A stretch of DNA of 6,317 bases from Planctomycetota bacterium (GTDB lineage: Bacteria > Planctomycetota > Phycisphaerae > FEN-1346): the NCBI GenBank assembly GCA_026386995.1, contig JAPLMO010000346.1, positions 1-6,317 of the forward strand, in the 5' to 3' direction. The notes beneath the pieces are model-generated. The model did no database searches. It saw only the letters and a list, made by a program, of their open reading frames with translations, and was not told the origin of the DNA. Shown here in pieces: positions 1 through 5,816 of the stretch. Positions within the stretch are counted from its first letter, which is position 1. Each line of letters opens with the position of its first letter. Both the position numbers and the translations under genes were made by a program.

Positions 1-1
1 C

Positions 2-883
2 CTTCAGTGGATACCGCTCGACCAACTCCAGGCCCACCCGGAGAACTCCAACCGCATGCAGCCGCACCTGCTGGAGAAACTCAAGCGCCACATCCAGCGC
101 ACCGGCCTGTACGAGCCGCTGGTGGTAAGGCCGATAAATTGCGGATTGCGGAATGCGGATTGCGAATTGAAAGAGAACGACACCGGTCCGCCGGCCACCG
201 CCGAACCGCACGCCAATCCGCAATTCGCAATCCGCAATCCGCAATCGCTTTACCAGATTCTCAACGGCCATCACCGGGCCGAGGCGCTGCGGCAACTCGG
301 GCACACGCATGCGCGGTGCGACGTGTGGAACGTGAGCGACGCGGACGCCCTCATGCTCCTGGCGACACTTAACCGCCTCGAAGGCCGCGACGACCCGGCC
401 GCCCGGGCCAGACTCGTGGCGAAACTGGCCGGCGACCGGTCGCCGGAGGACCTTGCGCGGCTGCTGCCCGAGCCGGCCGACGCCGTCGCGCGGCTGCTGG
501 CGCTGGCGACGCCGCCGCCCGAGCCGCTCGCGCCGCCAGCGGCCGCCCCTGCCGCGCGCCCGATGACGTTTTTCCTCACCGAAGAGCAGCACACGCTGGT
601 GCGCGAGGCGCTGGCCGAGGCGGCACGCGAGCCATCTTCGGCCCCCGGTGAAAGCACCAAGCCTTATTCAGCCCCCGGTGAGCACACCACGCCTTATTTA
701 GCCCCCGGTGAGTACACCGGGGGCGAAGCGGCGAAAAGCGCACCCACGCCATGCCACCCCCCGTGTATTCACGGGGGGCTAAATACGCAACCCCCACACG
801 AGGGGCTAAATAAGGCCTGCTCGCGCGCCGAGACCCTCGAGCGCATCGCACTCTGGTATCTCGAAGCCCGCAACCTGAGGTAA
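2..883 (+). CDS. ParB/Srx-type nuclease domain protein (5' truncated), with two in-frame repeat insertions
   Basis: The reading frame is open from the window's left edge, so the start lies upstream. The ATG at 56 is internal, because codons before it already encode the typical ParB opening IPLDQLQAHPENSNRM. The ParB/sulfiredoxin fold follows: a helix (LLEKLKRHIQRTGLYEPL), strand LVVRP, then YQILNGHHRAEALRQLG, where GHHR is the variant of the GERR box that binds nucleotide in this family (residues 89-92 from the first full codon). A further helical region ends near residue 150. Residues 46-82 are a 37-aa insertion encoded by a palindromic repeat, exactly between the VVRP and YQIL strands. Residues about 214-272 are a second, Pro/Gly-rich repeat-encoded stretch, after which a helix (RAETLERIALWYLEARNL) ends the protein. 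It is followed 4 bp later by a small gene and then by a terminase, so it is more likely a phage-type ParB-like protein than the chromosome-partitioning ParB. Its target is unknown. The domain call is firm; the role is inferred. Confidence 0.85.
   Translation, partial: LQWIPLDQLQAHPENSNRMQPHLLEKLKRHIQRTGLYEPLVVRPINCGLRNADCELKENDTGPPATAEPHANPQFAIRNPQSLYQILNGHHRAEALRQLGHTHARCDVWNVSDADALMLLATLNRLEGRDDPAARARLVAKLAGDRSPEDLARLLPEPADAVARLLALATPPPEPLAPPAAAPAARPMTFFLTEEQHTLVREALAEAAREPSSAPGESTKPYSAPGEHTTPYLAPGEYTGGEAAKSAPTPCHPPCIHGGLNTQPPHEGLNKACSRAETLERIALWYLEARNLR
137..247 (+). repeat. 111-bp in-frame palindromic element, copy 1 (heptamer-based)
   Basis: The left arm (137-170) is made of degenerate ATTGCGG heptamers. 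The right arm (214-247) is made of the complementary AATCCGC heptamers, so the ends can pair as a long imperfect stem around a central segment of about 45 bp. It encodes 37 residues that begin NCGLRNADCELK and end NPQFAIRNPQS, with no stop. It lies between two core strands of the ParB fold, where a loop of a few residues is normally expected. Its central segment is about 81% identical to that of the copy at 2527-2637 (10 differences in 54 positions, counted by eye). Confidence 0.9.
639..817 (+). repeat. Compound palindromic repeat array with a 30-bp unit, in frame in the ParB-like gene
   Basis: Three direct units starting with GCCCCCGGTG occur at 641, 671 and 701, a spacing of exactly 30 bp. 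They are joined by GCCTTATT spacers and encode APGESTKPYS, APGEHTTPYL and APGEYTGGEA. Two units in the opposite orientation follow (757-786 and 790-817). The third forward unit carries a perfect hairpin, CCCCCGGTG-AGTA-CACCGGGGG (702-723). The first reverse unit carries CCCCCCGTG-TATT-CACGGGGGG (757-778). The outer arms at 691-705 (gccttatttagcccc) and 802-816 are perfect 15-bp inverted repeats. The whole block is open in the host frame and lies between the helical middle and the last helix of the protein. Confidence 0.85.
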
Positions 884-887
884 AACC

Positions 888-1259
888 ATGAAACGCTTCA
901 ACAACAAGAACCTCTCGCCCCGACCGTTTGCGCAGCAGCCCGAACCAGCGGCCACGGCCCTGCCTCGCTCGCCGGACTCGCCGGCATTTCGGCTGCTGCT
1001 GAACGGCGAGGATCTTCACCTGCAGCGCGTCGCTGAACTCGTGCGGCGGCTCTGGATCAAACAGCGGCCCCGGCAGGACGCCGAGGCGGTCCTCGCGCGC
1101 GTCCTCGAAGACCTGCTTGAAGAGCGCTACACCCTGCCGCACCTGGCGGCCTACATCGAGGCCGTGCCGCTTGTCGCCGCACCTTGCCAGCGCCTGGCCG
1201 AGATGATCGCCGACTTTGCCGTCTGGAACGCCGAAGCCGCGCCGTTTCCCGAAGCCTAG
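888..1259 (+). CDS. Hypothetical protein, 123 aa, between the ParB-like and terminase genes
   Basis: I do not recognise a family. The ATG at 888 is preceded by GAGG (877-880) at 7-nt spacing and lies 4 bp after the stop of the ParB-like gene, so the two are probably co-transcribed and translationally coupled. Residues 1-32 are polar and rich in Asn, Pro and Ala, probably disordered. Residues about 33-118 look alpha-helical and charged (LHLQRVAELVRRLWIKQRPRQ, then AEAVLARVLEDLLEERYTL). No signal peptide, membrane span or cysteine motif is visible. Its place just before a large terminase would suit a small terminase subunit or packaging accessory protein, but no helix-turn-helix is evident and that idea rests on position only. 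The TAG stop is the first codon of the 1257-1386 repeat element, so the native C-terminus may have been replaced or trimmed there. Confidence 0.7.
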   Translation: MKRFNNKNLSPRPFAQQPEPAATALPRSPDSPAFRLLLNGEDLHLQRVAELVRRLWIKQRPRQDAEAVLARVLEDLLEERYTLPHLAAYIEAVPLVAAPCQRLAEMIADFAVWNAEAAPFPEA

Positions 1260-1386
1260 TAGTCCGTCAAAATTGAAACTGTGAGTAGCATGAGCGCGGC
1301 GGGCAGTCTTGCCCGCCGCGCGGTGGGCAAGACTGCCCGCCGCGCGACTTGGTTCAACTCACAGAAACGAGGTTGACAGACTACTA
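1257..1386. repeat. 130-bp TAGTAG inverted-repeat element (MITE-like) with 21-bp perfect central stem
   Basis: The left end TAGTAGTCCGTCAA (1257-1270) is matched by the inverted right end TTGACAGACTACTA (1373-1386) with one mismatch. Imperfect similarity extends inward to CTGTGAGT/ACTCACAG. In the centre, 1294-1314 and 1325-1345 form a perfect 21-bp inverted repeat around a 10-nt loop (1315-1324). No ORF of note lies inside. The element fills the gap between the 123-aa gene and the terminase and contributes the first gene's stop codon. Its left head matches the sequence at 3118-3150 at 24 of 33 positions. Terminal inverted repeats without a transposase suggest a non-autonomous mobile element. 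A transcript through it would fold into a strong hairpin that could attenuate terminase expression. Confidence 0.85.
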
Positions 1387-1401
1387 GCCGGTCTTGAACG
1401 A

Positions 1402-1406
1402 AAGGA
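1402..1406 (+). promoter_or_regulatory. Ribosome binding site fixing the terminase start
   Basis: AAGGA lies 10 nt before the ATG at 1417 and just outside the right end of the inverted-repeat element. It supports initiation at 1417 rather than at the upstream in-frame TTG at 1309, which lies inside the repeat stem. Confidence 0.6.
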
Positions 1407-1416
1407 ATCTTCTGCC

Positions 1417-3120
1417 ATGAACAGCCCGATTTGCACCTCCGCGTTGTCCGACGTGCGTACGCGCCTGGTCCGCGCCCTGGCCGCGGCCCGGCCACAATCC
1501 GCCGAGGCCCTGTGGCAGTTCGTCCGGGCGGCCTACGGCCTGGCCGTGCCGCGCAGAGCCGTCTGCCCCGGCCACGTCGCGCCGATGGAGTACCTGGATC
1601 GGGCGATCCTCGCGCCCGGGCGGGACCTGGTGGTCTGGGCGTCGCGCGGCGGCGCGAAGACGGAACTCGGGAGCATTGCGGCACACCTGGACTCGATCCT
1701 GCGACCCGGGTGCCAGACGCGGATCCTGGGGGGCAGCCTCGACCAGTCGGAGAAAATGTACGAGTGCCTGGCGGCCAAGTGGGATGGGCCGTTCGCGGCG
1801 ATGCTGGCTCGCGCGCCGTCGGCCCGGCGGACGGAACTGGCGAACGGCTCGGCGATCGAGGTCCTAACGCAGTCGCCGCGCTCGGTGCGCGGCCAGCGGG
1901 TGCACCGCCTGAAGTGCGACGAGGTCGATGAGTTCTCACGCGAGGTCTGGCAGGCCGCCCAGTTCATCACGCAGTCGTCGCCCGGCACGGACGGCCGGTG
2001 GATCCCCGCGCAGATGGAGGTCTTTTCGACCATGCACCGGGCGTGCGGGCCGATGGCGGCGTTGGTCGACCGGCTGACGGATTGCGGAATGCGGATTGCG
2101 GATTGCGGATTGAAAAACGGCAAGACACACTTGCCACTTGATAATCCGCCCGACGCCAATCCGCAATTCGCAATCCGCAATCCGCAATTGCTCCGGTGGT
2201 GTTTGTGGGAGACCATCGAGCCTTGCCCGCCCGAGCGGTCGTGCAGCCGGTGCCCCCTCGCGGCCGACTGCGAGGGCCGGGCACGCGGGGCCGACGGGTA
2301 CTTCCCGATCGACGATGCGATCGCCCAGAAATCGCGGGCCAGCCGCGCGGCATGGGAGGCCGAGATGCTGTGCCTGCGCCCCTCGGCCGAGGGCCTCGTG
2401 TTTTCGGAGTTCGACCCACGGCGGCACGTGGCGCCCGTGGCGTACAACCCGTCGCTGCCATTGTACCGGGCGATCGACTTCGGGTACGCCAACCCGTTTG
2501 TGTGCTTGTGGGTGCAGGCGGATGAAAATTGCGGATTGCGCATTGCGGATTGCGGATTAAAGGACAACGACACCCGCCCGACGACACCCGCCGAACCGCG
2601 CGCCAATCCGCAATCCACAATCCACAATCCGCAATTGACTGACCCCGATTTGTCGCACGTGCAACTGCGCGTCATCGCCGAGTACGTCGAGCGCGAGCGC
2701 GCAATCGCCGAGCATGCCCGCGCGATGGCCGCACGCGACCCCGGCCCGGTCCTGGCAACCTACGCCGACCCGGCCGGCTGGCAGCGCACCGACGTGACCG
2801 GCACCGGCCCGTGCCAGGAACTTGCGGCCCTCGGCATCAGGACCCGCACGCCGCACGCGGGCATCCTGGAGGGCGTGGAACTCCTGCGGCGCCTGCTGAA
2901 GGACCGCGGCGGCGGACCCGAGCGGGCGGGCCTGGTGATCGACCCCTCGTGCCGCTGGCTCACCCGCGCGATGCAGGAGTACCACTGGGAAGAGACCGAC
3001 GACGGCCGGCGCGGCGAGCGGCCCGCCAAGGATGGGGCCGACCACCCGATAGATGCGCTGCGGTACCTGGCGACCGGGCTGTACCTGAAACGCAGCCGCG
3101 TGCACGAGCGGTCGTGGTAG
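1417..3120 (+). CDS. Phage-type terminase large subunit (TerL-like) with two in-frame repeat insertions
   Basis: This is a 567-aa protein resembling the large terminase subunit, the motor that cuts concatemeric phage DNA and pumps it into proheads. Numbering is from the ATG at 1417, chosen because AAGGA precedes it. ATPase half: Walker A-like ASRGGAKT at 75-82, Walker B LKCDEVDEF with D168 and E169, and STMHRACGP as a likely coupling motif just after. A cysteine cluster, C270-x5-C276-x2-C279-x5-C285, may bind metal. Nuclease half (RNase H fold): AIDFGY with D354, ATYADPAG with D451, VIDPS with D509, and a terminal DHPIDALRY with D542 and D546. Residues 222-258 and 371-407 are repeat-encoded 37-aa insertions. 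The first falls before the RWCLWE strand that precedes the Cys cluster; the second falls between FVCLWVQ and LRVIAEYV, the first two nuclease strands. All recognisable catalytic residues persist, so it may still be active despite the insertions. No portal or capsid gene follows. Confidence 0.85.
   Translation: MNSPICTSALSDVRTRLVRALAAARPQSAEALWQFVRAAYGLAVPRRAVCPGHVAPMEYLDRAILAPGRDLVVWASRGGAKTELGSIAAHLDSILRPGCQTRILGGSLDQSEKMYECLAAKWDGPFAAMLARAPSARRTELANGSAIEVLTQSPRSVRGQRVHRLKCDEVDEFSREVWQAAQFITQSSPGTDGRWIPAQMEVFSTMHRACGPMAALVDRLTDCGMRIADCGLKNGKTHLPLDNPPDANPQFAIRNPQLLRWCLWETIEPCPPERSCSRCPLAADCEGRARGADGYFPIDDAIAQKSRASRAAWEAEMLCLRPSAEGLVFSEFDPRRHVAPVAYNPSLPLYRAIDFGYANPFVCLWVQADENCGLRIADCGLKDNDTRPTTPAEPRANPQSTIHNPQLTDPDLSHVQLRVIAEYVERERAIAEHARAMAARDPGPVLATYADPAGWQRTDVTGTGPCQELAALGIRTRTPHAGILEGVELLRRLLKDRGGGPERAGLVIDPSCRWLTRAMQEYHWEETDDGRRGERPAKDGADHPIDALRYLATGLYLKRSRVHERSW
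2080..2190 (+). repeat. 111-bp in-frame palindromic element, copy 2
   Basis: It has the same length and codon phase as copy 1. It encodes 37 residues beginning DCGMRIADCGLK and ending NPQFAIRNPQL. The heptamer arms (attgcgg / aatccgc type) flank a central segment of equal length but lower similarity, with an AT-richer patch around 2130-2150. It lies between the ATPase core and the cysteine cluster of the terminase. Confidence 0.9.
2527..2637 (+). repeat. 111-bp in-frame palindromic element, copy 3
   Basis: It encodes 37 residues beginning NCGLRIADCGLK and ending NPQSTIHNPQL, in the same phase and orientation as the other copies. The central part (NDTRPTTPAEPRA) is closely related to copy 1 (NDTGPPATAEPHA), so these two are recent relatives. 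It separates two beta strands of the terminase nuclease domain. Confidence 0.9.
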
Positions 3121-3224
3121 TAGCCTGTCACGATTGACTCTGTGGGTGCCACGGTTGCGCCGTTCAGCAACCGTGCCGCCGTTCGGCGCAGAGCACGGCT
3201 GCATACAGCGCAGCCGTGGCACCC
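3118..3224. repeat. TAGTAG-headed palindromic element between convergent genes
   Basis: It starts at the TAG stop of the terminase. The first 33 bp align with the head of the 1257-1386 element at 24 positions. Inside it, 3144-3159 (GGGTGCCACGGTTGCG) and 3209-3224 are inverted repeats with one mismatch. Nested hairpins are ACGGTTGC/GCAACCGT (3151-3158 with 3167-3174) and CACGGCTGC/GCAGCCGTG (3194-3202 with 3210-3218). Unlike the first element, no inverted copy of the TAGTAG end is seen on its right, so it is either truncated there or a chimera of two repeat families. Confidence 0.75.
3144..3224. terminator. Possible bidirectional transcription terminator
   Basis: The strong GC-rich hairpins lie between the 3' ends of the convergent terminase and DUF4159 genes. 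There is no T-run after the stem on either strand, so intrinsic termination is not assured. The position is the main support. Confidence 0.3.
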
Positions 3225-3263
3225 AGCGGCTTGGATAATGTGCAATCTCAGTGAAGCCTTACG

Positions 3264-5744
3264 TTAAAACGCCAGGCCGAAAAGGAGAATGCTGGTCGCC
3301 ACGCGCCGGGCGTCGGCGGGGGAATATGTGCGGGCGCCGTAGGTCTTCATCCCGTCCAGGCCGCATGCCAGGCCGTACGGGCTGTGGACGACCACGAGGT
3401 GGCCCTGTCGCGTCAGGCCGAAGAGCACCGGCTGATGGAGCGCGGGCGACTCGGCCGCGACGGCGGGCGAGTAGGCGACCTCGCGGATGGGCGTGCCGAC
3501 CTTGCCCTGGTAGATCGGATGGTCGGCCGGGAGCATTTCCAGATCCGCGTCGCCGTAGAGTTGCTTCATGAGGTCACGGAATGCCGTGTCGAAGGCCTTG
3601 CGTCCGCAGCACGCCTCGGCCCAGAGGAACCCGCCGCGGTCGAGGTGCTCCTTGAGGGCCGCACGCTCGGCGTCCGACAGCGTGAATGCGTAGTGCCCGG
3701 TGATGTAGAGGACATGGTACTGTGCCAGGCCCGCCTGCGTCAGGCGGACGGGTTCCGGCCGATTGGCGACCGAGACGCCGAACCGTTTTGCCACGTCCGC
3801 CAGGAGGCTGGGGAGCGCGTACGGCCGGGGCTGCCAGTCGCCGTCGTACTTGATCTGGCCGATGCGGCTGGCGCCGCGCGGCGTGGGGGTCTCGGGCGGA
3901 AGCGCCAGGGGCGCGGCGACGGCGAGACGCTCGGGCAGGGTCTCGCCGGCGGTGGCGTAGACGGCCAGGTTCTCGCCGAGTTGGAGCGCTTCGGTCGGCT
4001 CGGCGGGGTCGGCGGCGGCCCAGGCTTCGGCCAGGCCCTTCGGCGCGAGCAGCACGGCCGCGCGGCAGCCCAGGTTGAGCGCCTCCAGCGGCACGGGCGC
4101 GACCTTGTGCACGGCGGTGAAGATCGGATGGTCGGCCGCGAGAGGCTCGAACTTCGATTCCGGGAACATCGCGGCGAGCATCTTTCGGGCGCTGTCGGCG
4201 AAAGCCTCGTCGCCGGCCTCGGCGTCGAAGAGCACCAGGCCCCCCCGCTCGATACATGCCTTGAGATTCGCCGCCGCGGCGGCGGGCATCTTCAGCGCCC
4301 CGCGCCCGGCCACGTGGAGTATCGGCGCGGCAAGCCAGTCATCGAGCGGGGCGTCGGCCTTCAGCGTCTGCCAGGCGCACAAGTCGCCACCCACGCGCTT
4401 CGCCAGGTACCCGACCAGGTGGTCGAAGTCCCGCGGGTCGCGCCGCCACGGGCCGTCCCACTCCAGGCGCTGCACGAGGAGCGGGCGGTAGCCCTTGGCC
4501 AGGAACAGGAGGCACAACGCATCGTGATACGTCCTATCGGACCAGGAGCCGTCGGCCCGCTGGCCGTCGACCAGCATGGCCGTGCCCTCGCGGAACCAAT
4601 CGTGGTTGCCGAACGTGCGGCGGCCGGTCGCCACGCCGGCCCGCTCCAGCCCGTAGAGCCAGAAGTAGTACCAGGCGAGGGCCCGACCGGGGTTCTCGCC
4701 GAGCGTGTAATTCTTCGCGATCCACTCCAGGCCCTTGTCGATGGCCGCCAGGCGCGCGGCGGCGGCTTCCGCGGATTCCTGCCGGGCCAGCCGATCGTGG
4801 CACAGGCACAGGGCCGCCAACGAGGCCGCCGTGATGCTGCCGTAGGACTCAACGGGCTCCGCCTCCCTGGCGGCTTCCGTGGCGGCGTTCTTGCCCTTTG
4901 CGGGGGCCGCGGCGGCGCCCTGGAACACGTAGCCCCAGCCGCCATCGGGCCTCTGCGCCTCGCGCAGGTGCTTCTCGGCCCTCTGCCAGACGTTCAGGGG
5001 CACGCGTGCACCGGCCCGCTCGGCCTCCGCAAGGCCGAGGATGGCGAATTGCGTGTTGGAGGCGTCGGGCCGCTCGCTGACGCGGCGGCGCTCGGCCTCG
5101 GCCTTGGCGGGCGGCGGACCGCGGTCGAAGTTCGGGTCGGCCGGCGGCGGACCGTAGCGACCGTAACCCCAGCCGCCCTCGGCTTTCTGGAACTGCACGA
5201 GTTGATCGGCGCACACCTGGATGTCGGCGCGATACTTCGCCGGATCGGCGGCCGAGAACGCCATCGCCTTGAGGGCGACAACGTAGGTGTGCTCGTTCGG
5301 CGTACGGCGCAGGACCCCCAGGGCAGCCTCCATGGCGCGGTCGTCGGGCGCGACGCCCGCCTGCAGGAGCGCGTAGGTCACGAGGGCCGTCACGCCGCCT
5401 GCCTGGGCATAGTCGGGCCACGGACCATGAGGGGCCTGGAGGCCGCGAAGTCCGTCGATGGCCCGGACGATCGTCGCCCGCACCTGGCGGCCGGTAGGCG
5501 CGGGAGTTGCTGCGGCTGCCGGGGCCGTCGCCGCCGCCGCAGGTCGAGCCCCGACCGTAAGGTCGGGGTTACTCCCTTGCGCAGCAAAGATCCCTCCGGC
5601 CGCGCCGGATACCCCCGACCTTACGGTCGGCGCTGGCCCTGCCTGGGCAACCCACGGAAAAACACTAACCGAGGCCAGTGCAATGGCCGATAAAACTATT
5701 GCGCGTAGTGTAAAACGGATTGTGTGGCTGTTGGCCTGTGGCAT
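3264..5744 (-). CDS. Secreted DUF4159 protein with prenyltransferase-like toroid repeats
   Basis: This is an 826-aa protein. The ATG at 5744 is chosen because it opens a clean signal peptide: FTLR, hydrophobic AIVLSAIALASVSVF, cleavage probably after VAQA at 35. The frame stays open upstream to 6032, but that part overlaps the divergent MoxR gene. Residues about 40-67 are encoded by a palindromic repeat. Residues about 75-440 carry motifs of the squalene-cyclase/prenyltransferase alpha-toroid type (GGWGYGRYG with W192, GGWGYVF with W270, GSWSDRTYHD with W401), without a recognised cyclase DxDD motif. Residues about 470-560 (APILHVAGRG, then ERGGLVLFDAEAGDEAFADS) look like a GATase1-like domain. 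Residues about 624-826 are DUF4159 (QIKYDGDWQPRPYALPSLL, LYITGHYAFTLSDAERAALK, GGFLWAEACCG). The function is unknown. Family members often neighbour MoxR/DUF58/vWA genes, consistent with the divergent MoxR here. A periplasmic scaffold or binding role is inferred. Confidence 0.85.
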   Translation of the reverse strand: MPQANSHTIRFTLRAIVLSAIALASVSVFPWVAQAGPAPTVRSGVSGAAGGIFAAQGSNPDLTVGARPAAAATAPAAAATPAPTGRQVRATIVRAIDGLRGLQAPHGPWPDYAQAGGVTALVTYALLQAGVAPDDRAMEAALGVLRRTPNEHTYVVALKAMAFSAADPAKYRADIQVCADQLVQFQKAEGGWGYGRYGPPPADPNFDRGPPPAKAEAERRRVSERPDASNTQFAILGLAEAERAGARVPLNVWQRAEKHLREAQRPDGGWGYVFQGAAAAPAKGKNAATEAAREAEPVESYGSITAASLAALCLCHDRLARQESAEAAAARLAAIDKGLEWIAKNYTLGENPGRALAWYYFWLYGLERAGVATGRRTFGNHDWFREGTAMLVDGQRADGSWSDRTYHDALCLLFLAKGYRPLLVQRLEWDGPWRRDPRDFDHLVGYLAKRVGGDLCAWQTLKADAPLDDWLAAPILHVAGRGALKMPAAAAANLKACIERGGLVLFDAEAGDEAFADSARKMLAAMFPESKFEPLAADHPIFTAVHKVAPVPLEALNLGCRAAVLLAPKGLAEAWAAADPAEPTEALQLGENLAVYATAGETLPERLAVAAPLALPPETPTPRGASRIGQIKYDGDWQPRPYALPSLLADVAKRFGVSVANRPEPVRLTQAGLAQYHVLYITGHYAFTLSDAERAALKEHLDRGGFLWAEACCGRKAFDTAFRDLMKQLYGDADLEMLPADHPIYQGKVGTPIREVAYSPAVAAESPALHQPVLFGLTRQGHLVVVHSPYGLACGLDGMKTYGARTYSPADARRVATSILLFGLAF
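5546..5635. repeat. GACCGTAAGGTC palindrome pair, in frame after the signal peptide of the DUF4159 protein
   Basis: CCCCGACC-GTAA-GGTCGGGG (5549-5568) is a perfect 8-bp hairpin. A second palindrome, CCGACC-TTAC-GGTCGG (5615-5630), is an inverted copy of it, so the two units face each other around a spacer that contains TCCGGC-CGC-GCCGGA (5595-5609). On the minus strand it is read as TVRSGVSGAAGG, IFAAQGS and NPDLTVGAR, an open peptide between the signal peptide and the first structured repeat. Confidence 0.8.
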
Positions 5745-5759
5745 TACGCTCACGACCAC

Positions 5760-5788
5760 ATTATCGGACAGCGGCGGCGCATTGTCAC
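5760..5788 (-). promoter_or_regulatory. Candidate sigma70-type promoter for the DUF4159 gene
   Basis: Read on the minus strand, GTGACA (5788-5783) and GATAAT (5765-5760) are separated by 17 nt and each matches the consensus at five of six positions. The predicted start would lie about 8-10 nt before the ATG at 5744, giving a near-leaderless mRNA. No good Shine-Dalgarno sequence is seen there. No equally good promoter was found for the divergent MoxR gene in the 72-bp gap. Confidence 0.45.
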
Positions 5789-5816
5789 AGAAAATTACGC
5801 GCACGCGGGGTAACGA

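Noticed and set aside
56..58. ATG at 56 as the start of the ParB-like gene
   Set aside because: Codons before it (IPLDQLQAHPENSNR) match the conserved ParB N-terminus, so the gene begins upstream of the window.
641..817. CRISPR-like array because of evenly spaced 30-bp units
   Set aside because: There are only three forward units, the intervening sequence is itself repeated rather than unique, inverted copies follow, and the block is in frame inside a gene.
1309..1416. N-terminal extension of the terminase from TTG at 1309
   Set aside because: The extension is encoded by the stem and right arm of the inverted-repeat element. ATG at 1417 has a good ribosome binding site.
1533..2675. 380-aa open frame on the minus strand through the terminase
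   Set aside because: It has no recognisable domains and contains only antisense readings of the palindromic elements plus shadow sequence. The plus strand has all terminase motifs.
3225..3263. Possible small RNA or short gene between the palindrome and the DUF4159 stop
   Set aside because: It is only 39 bp with no structure or open frame of note.
3384..5693. 769-aa open frame on the plus strand
   Set aside because: It is antisense to the DUF4159 gene. The minus strand shows a signal peptide and recognisable domains, while this frame gives arginine/glycine-rich sequence typical of a GC-rich shadow.
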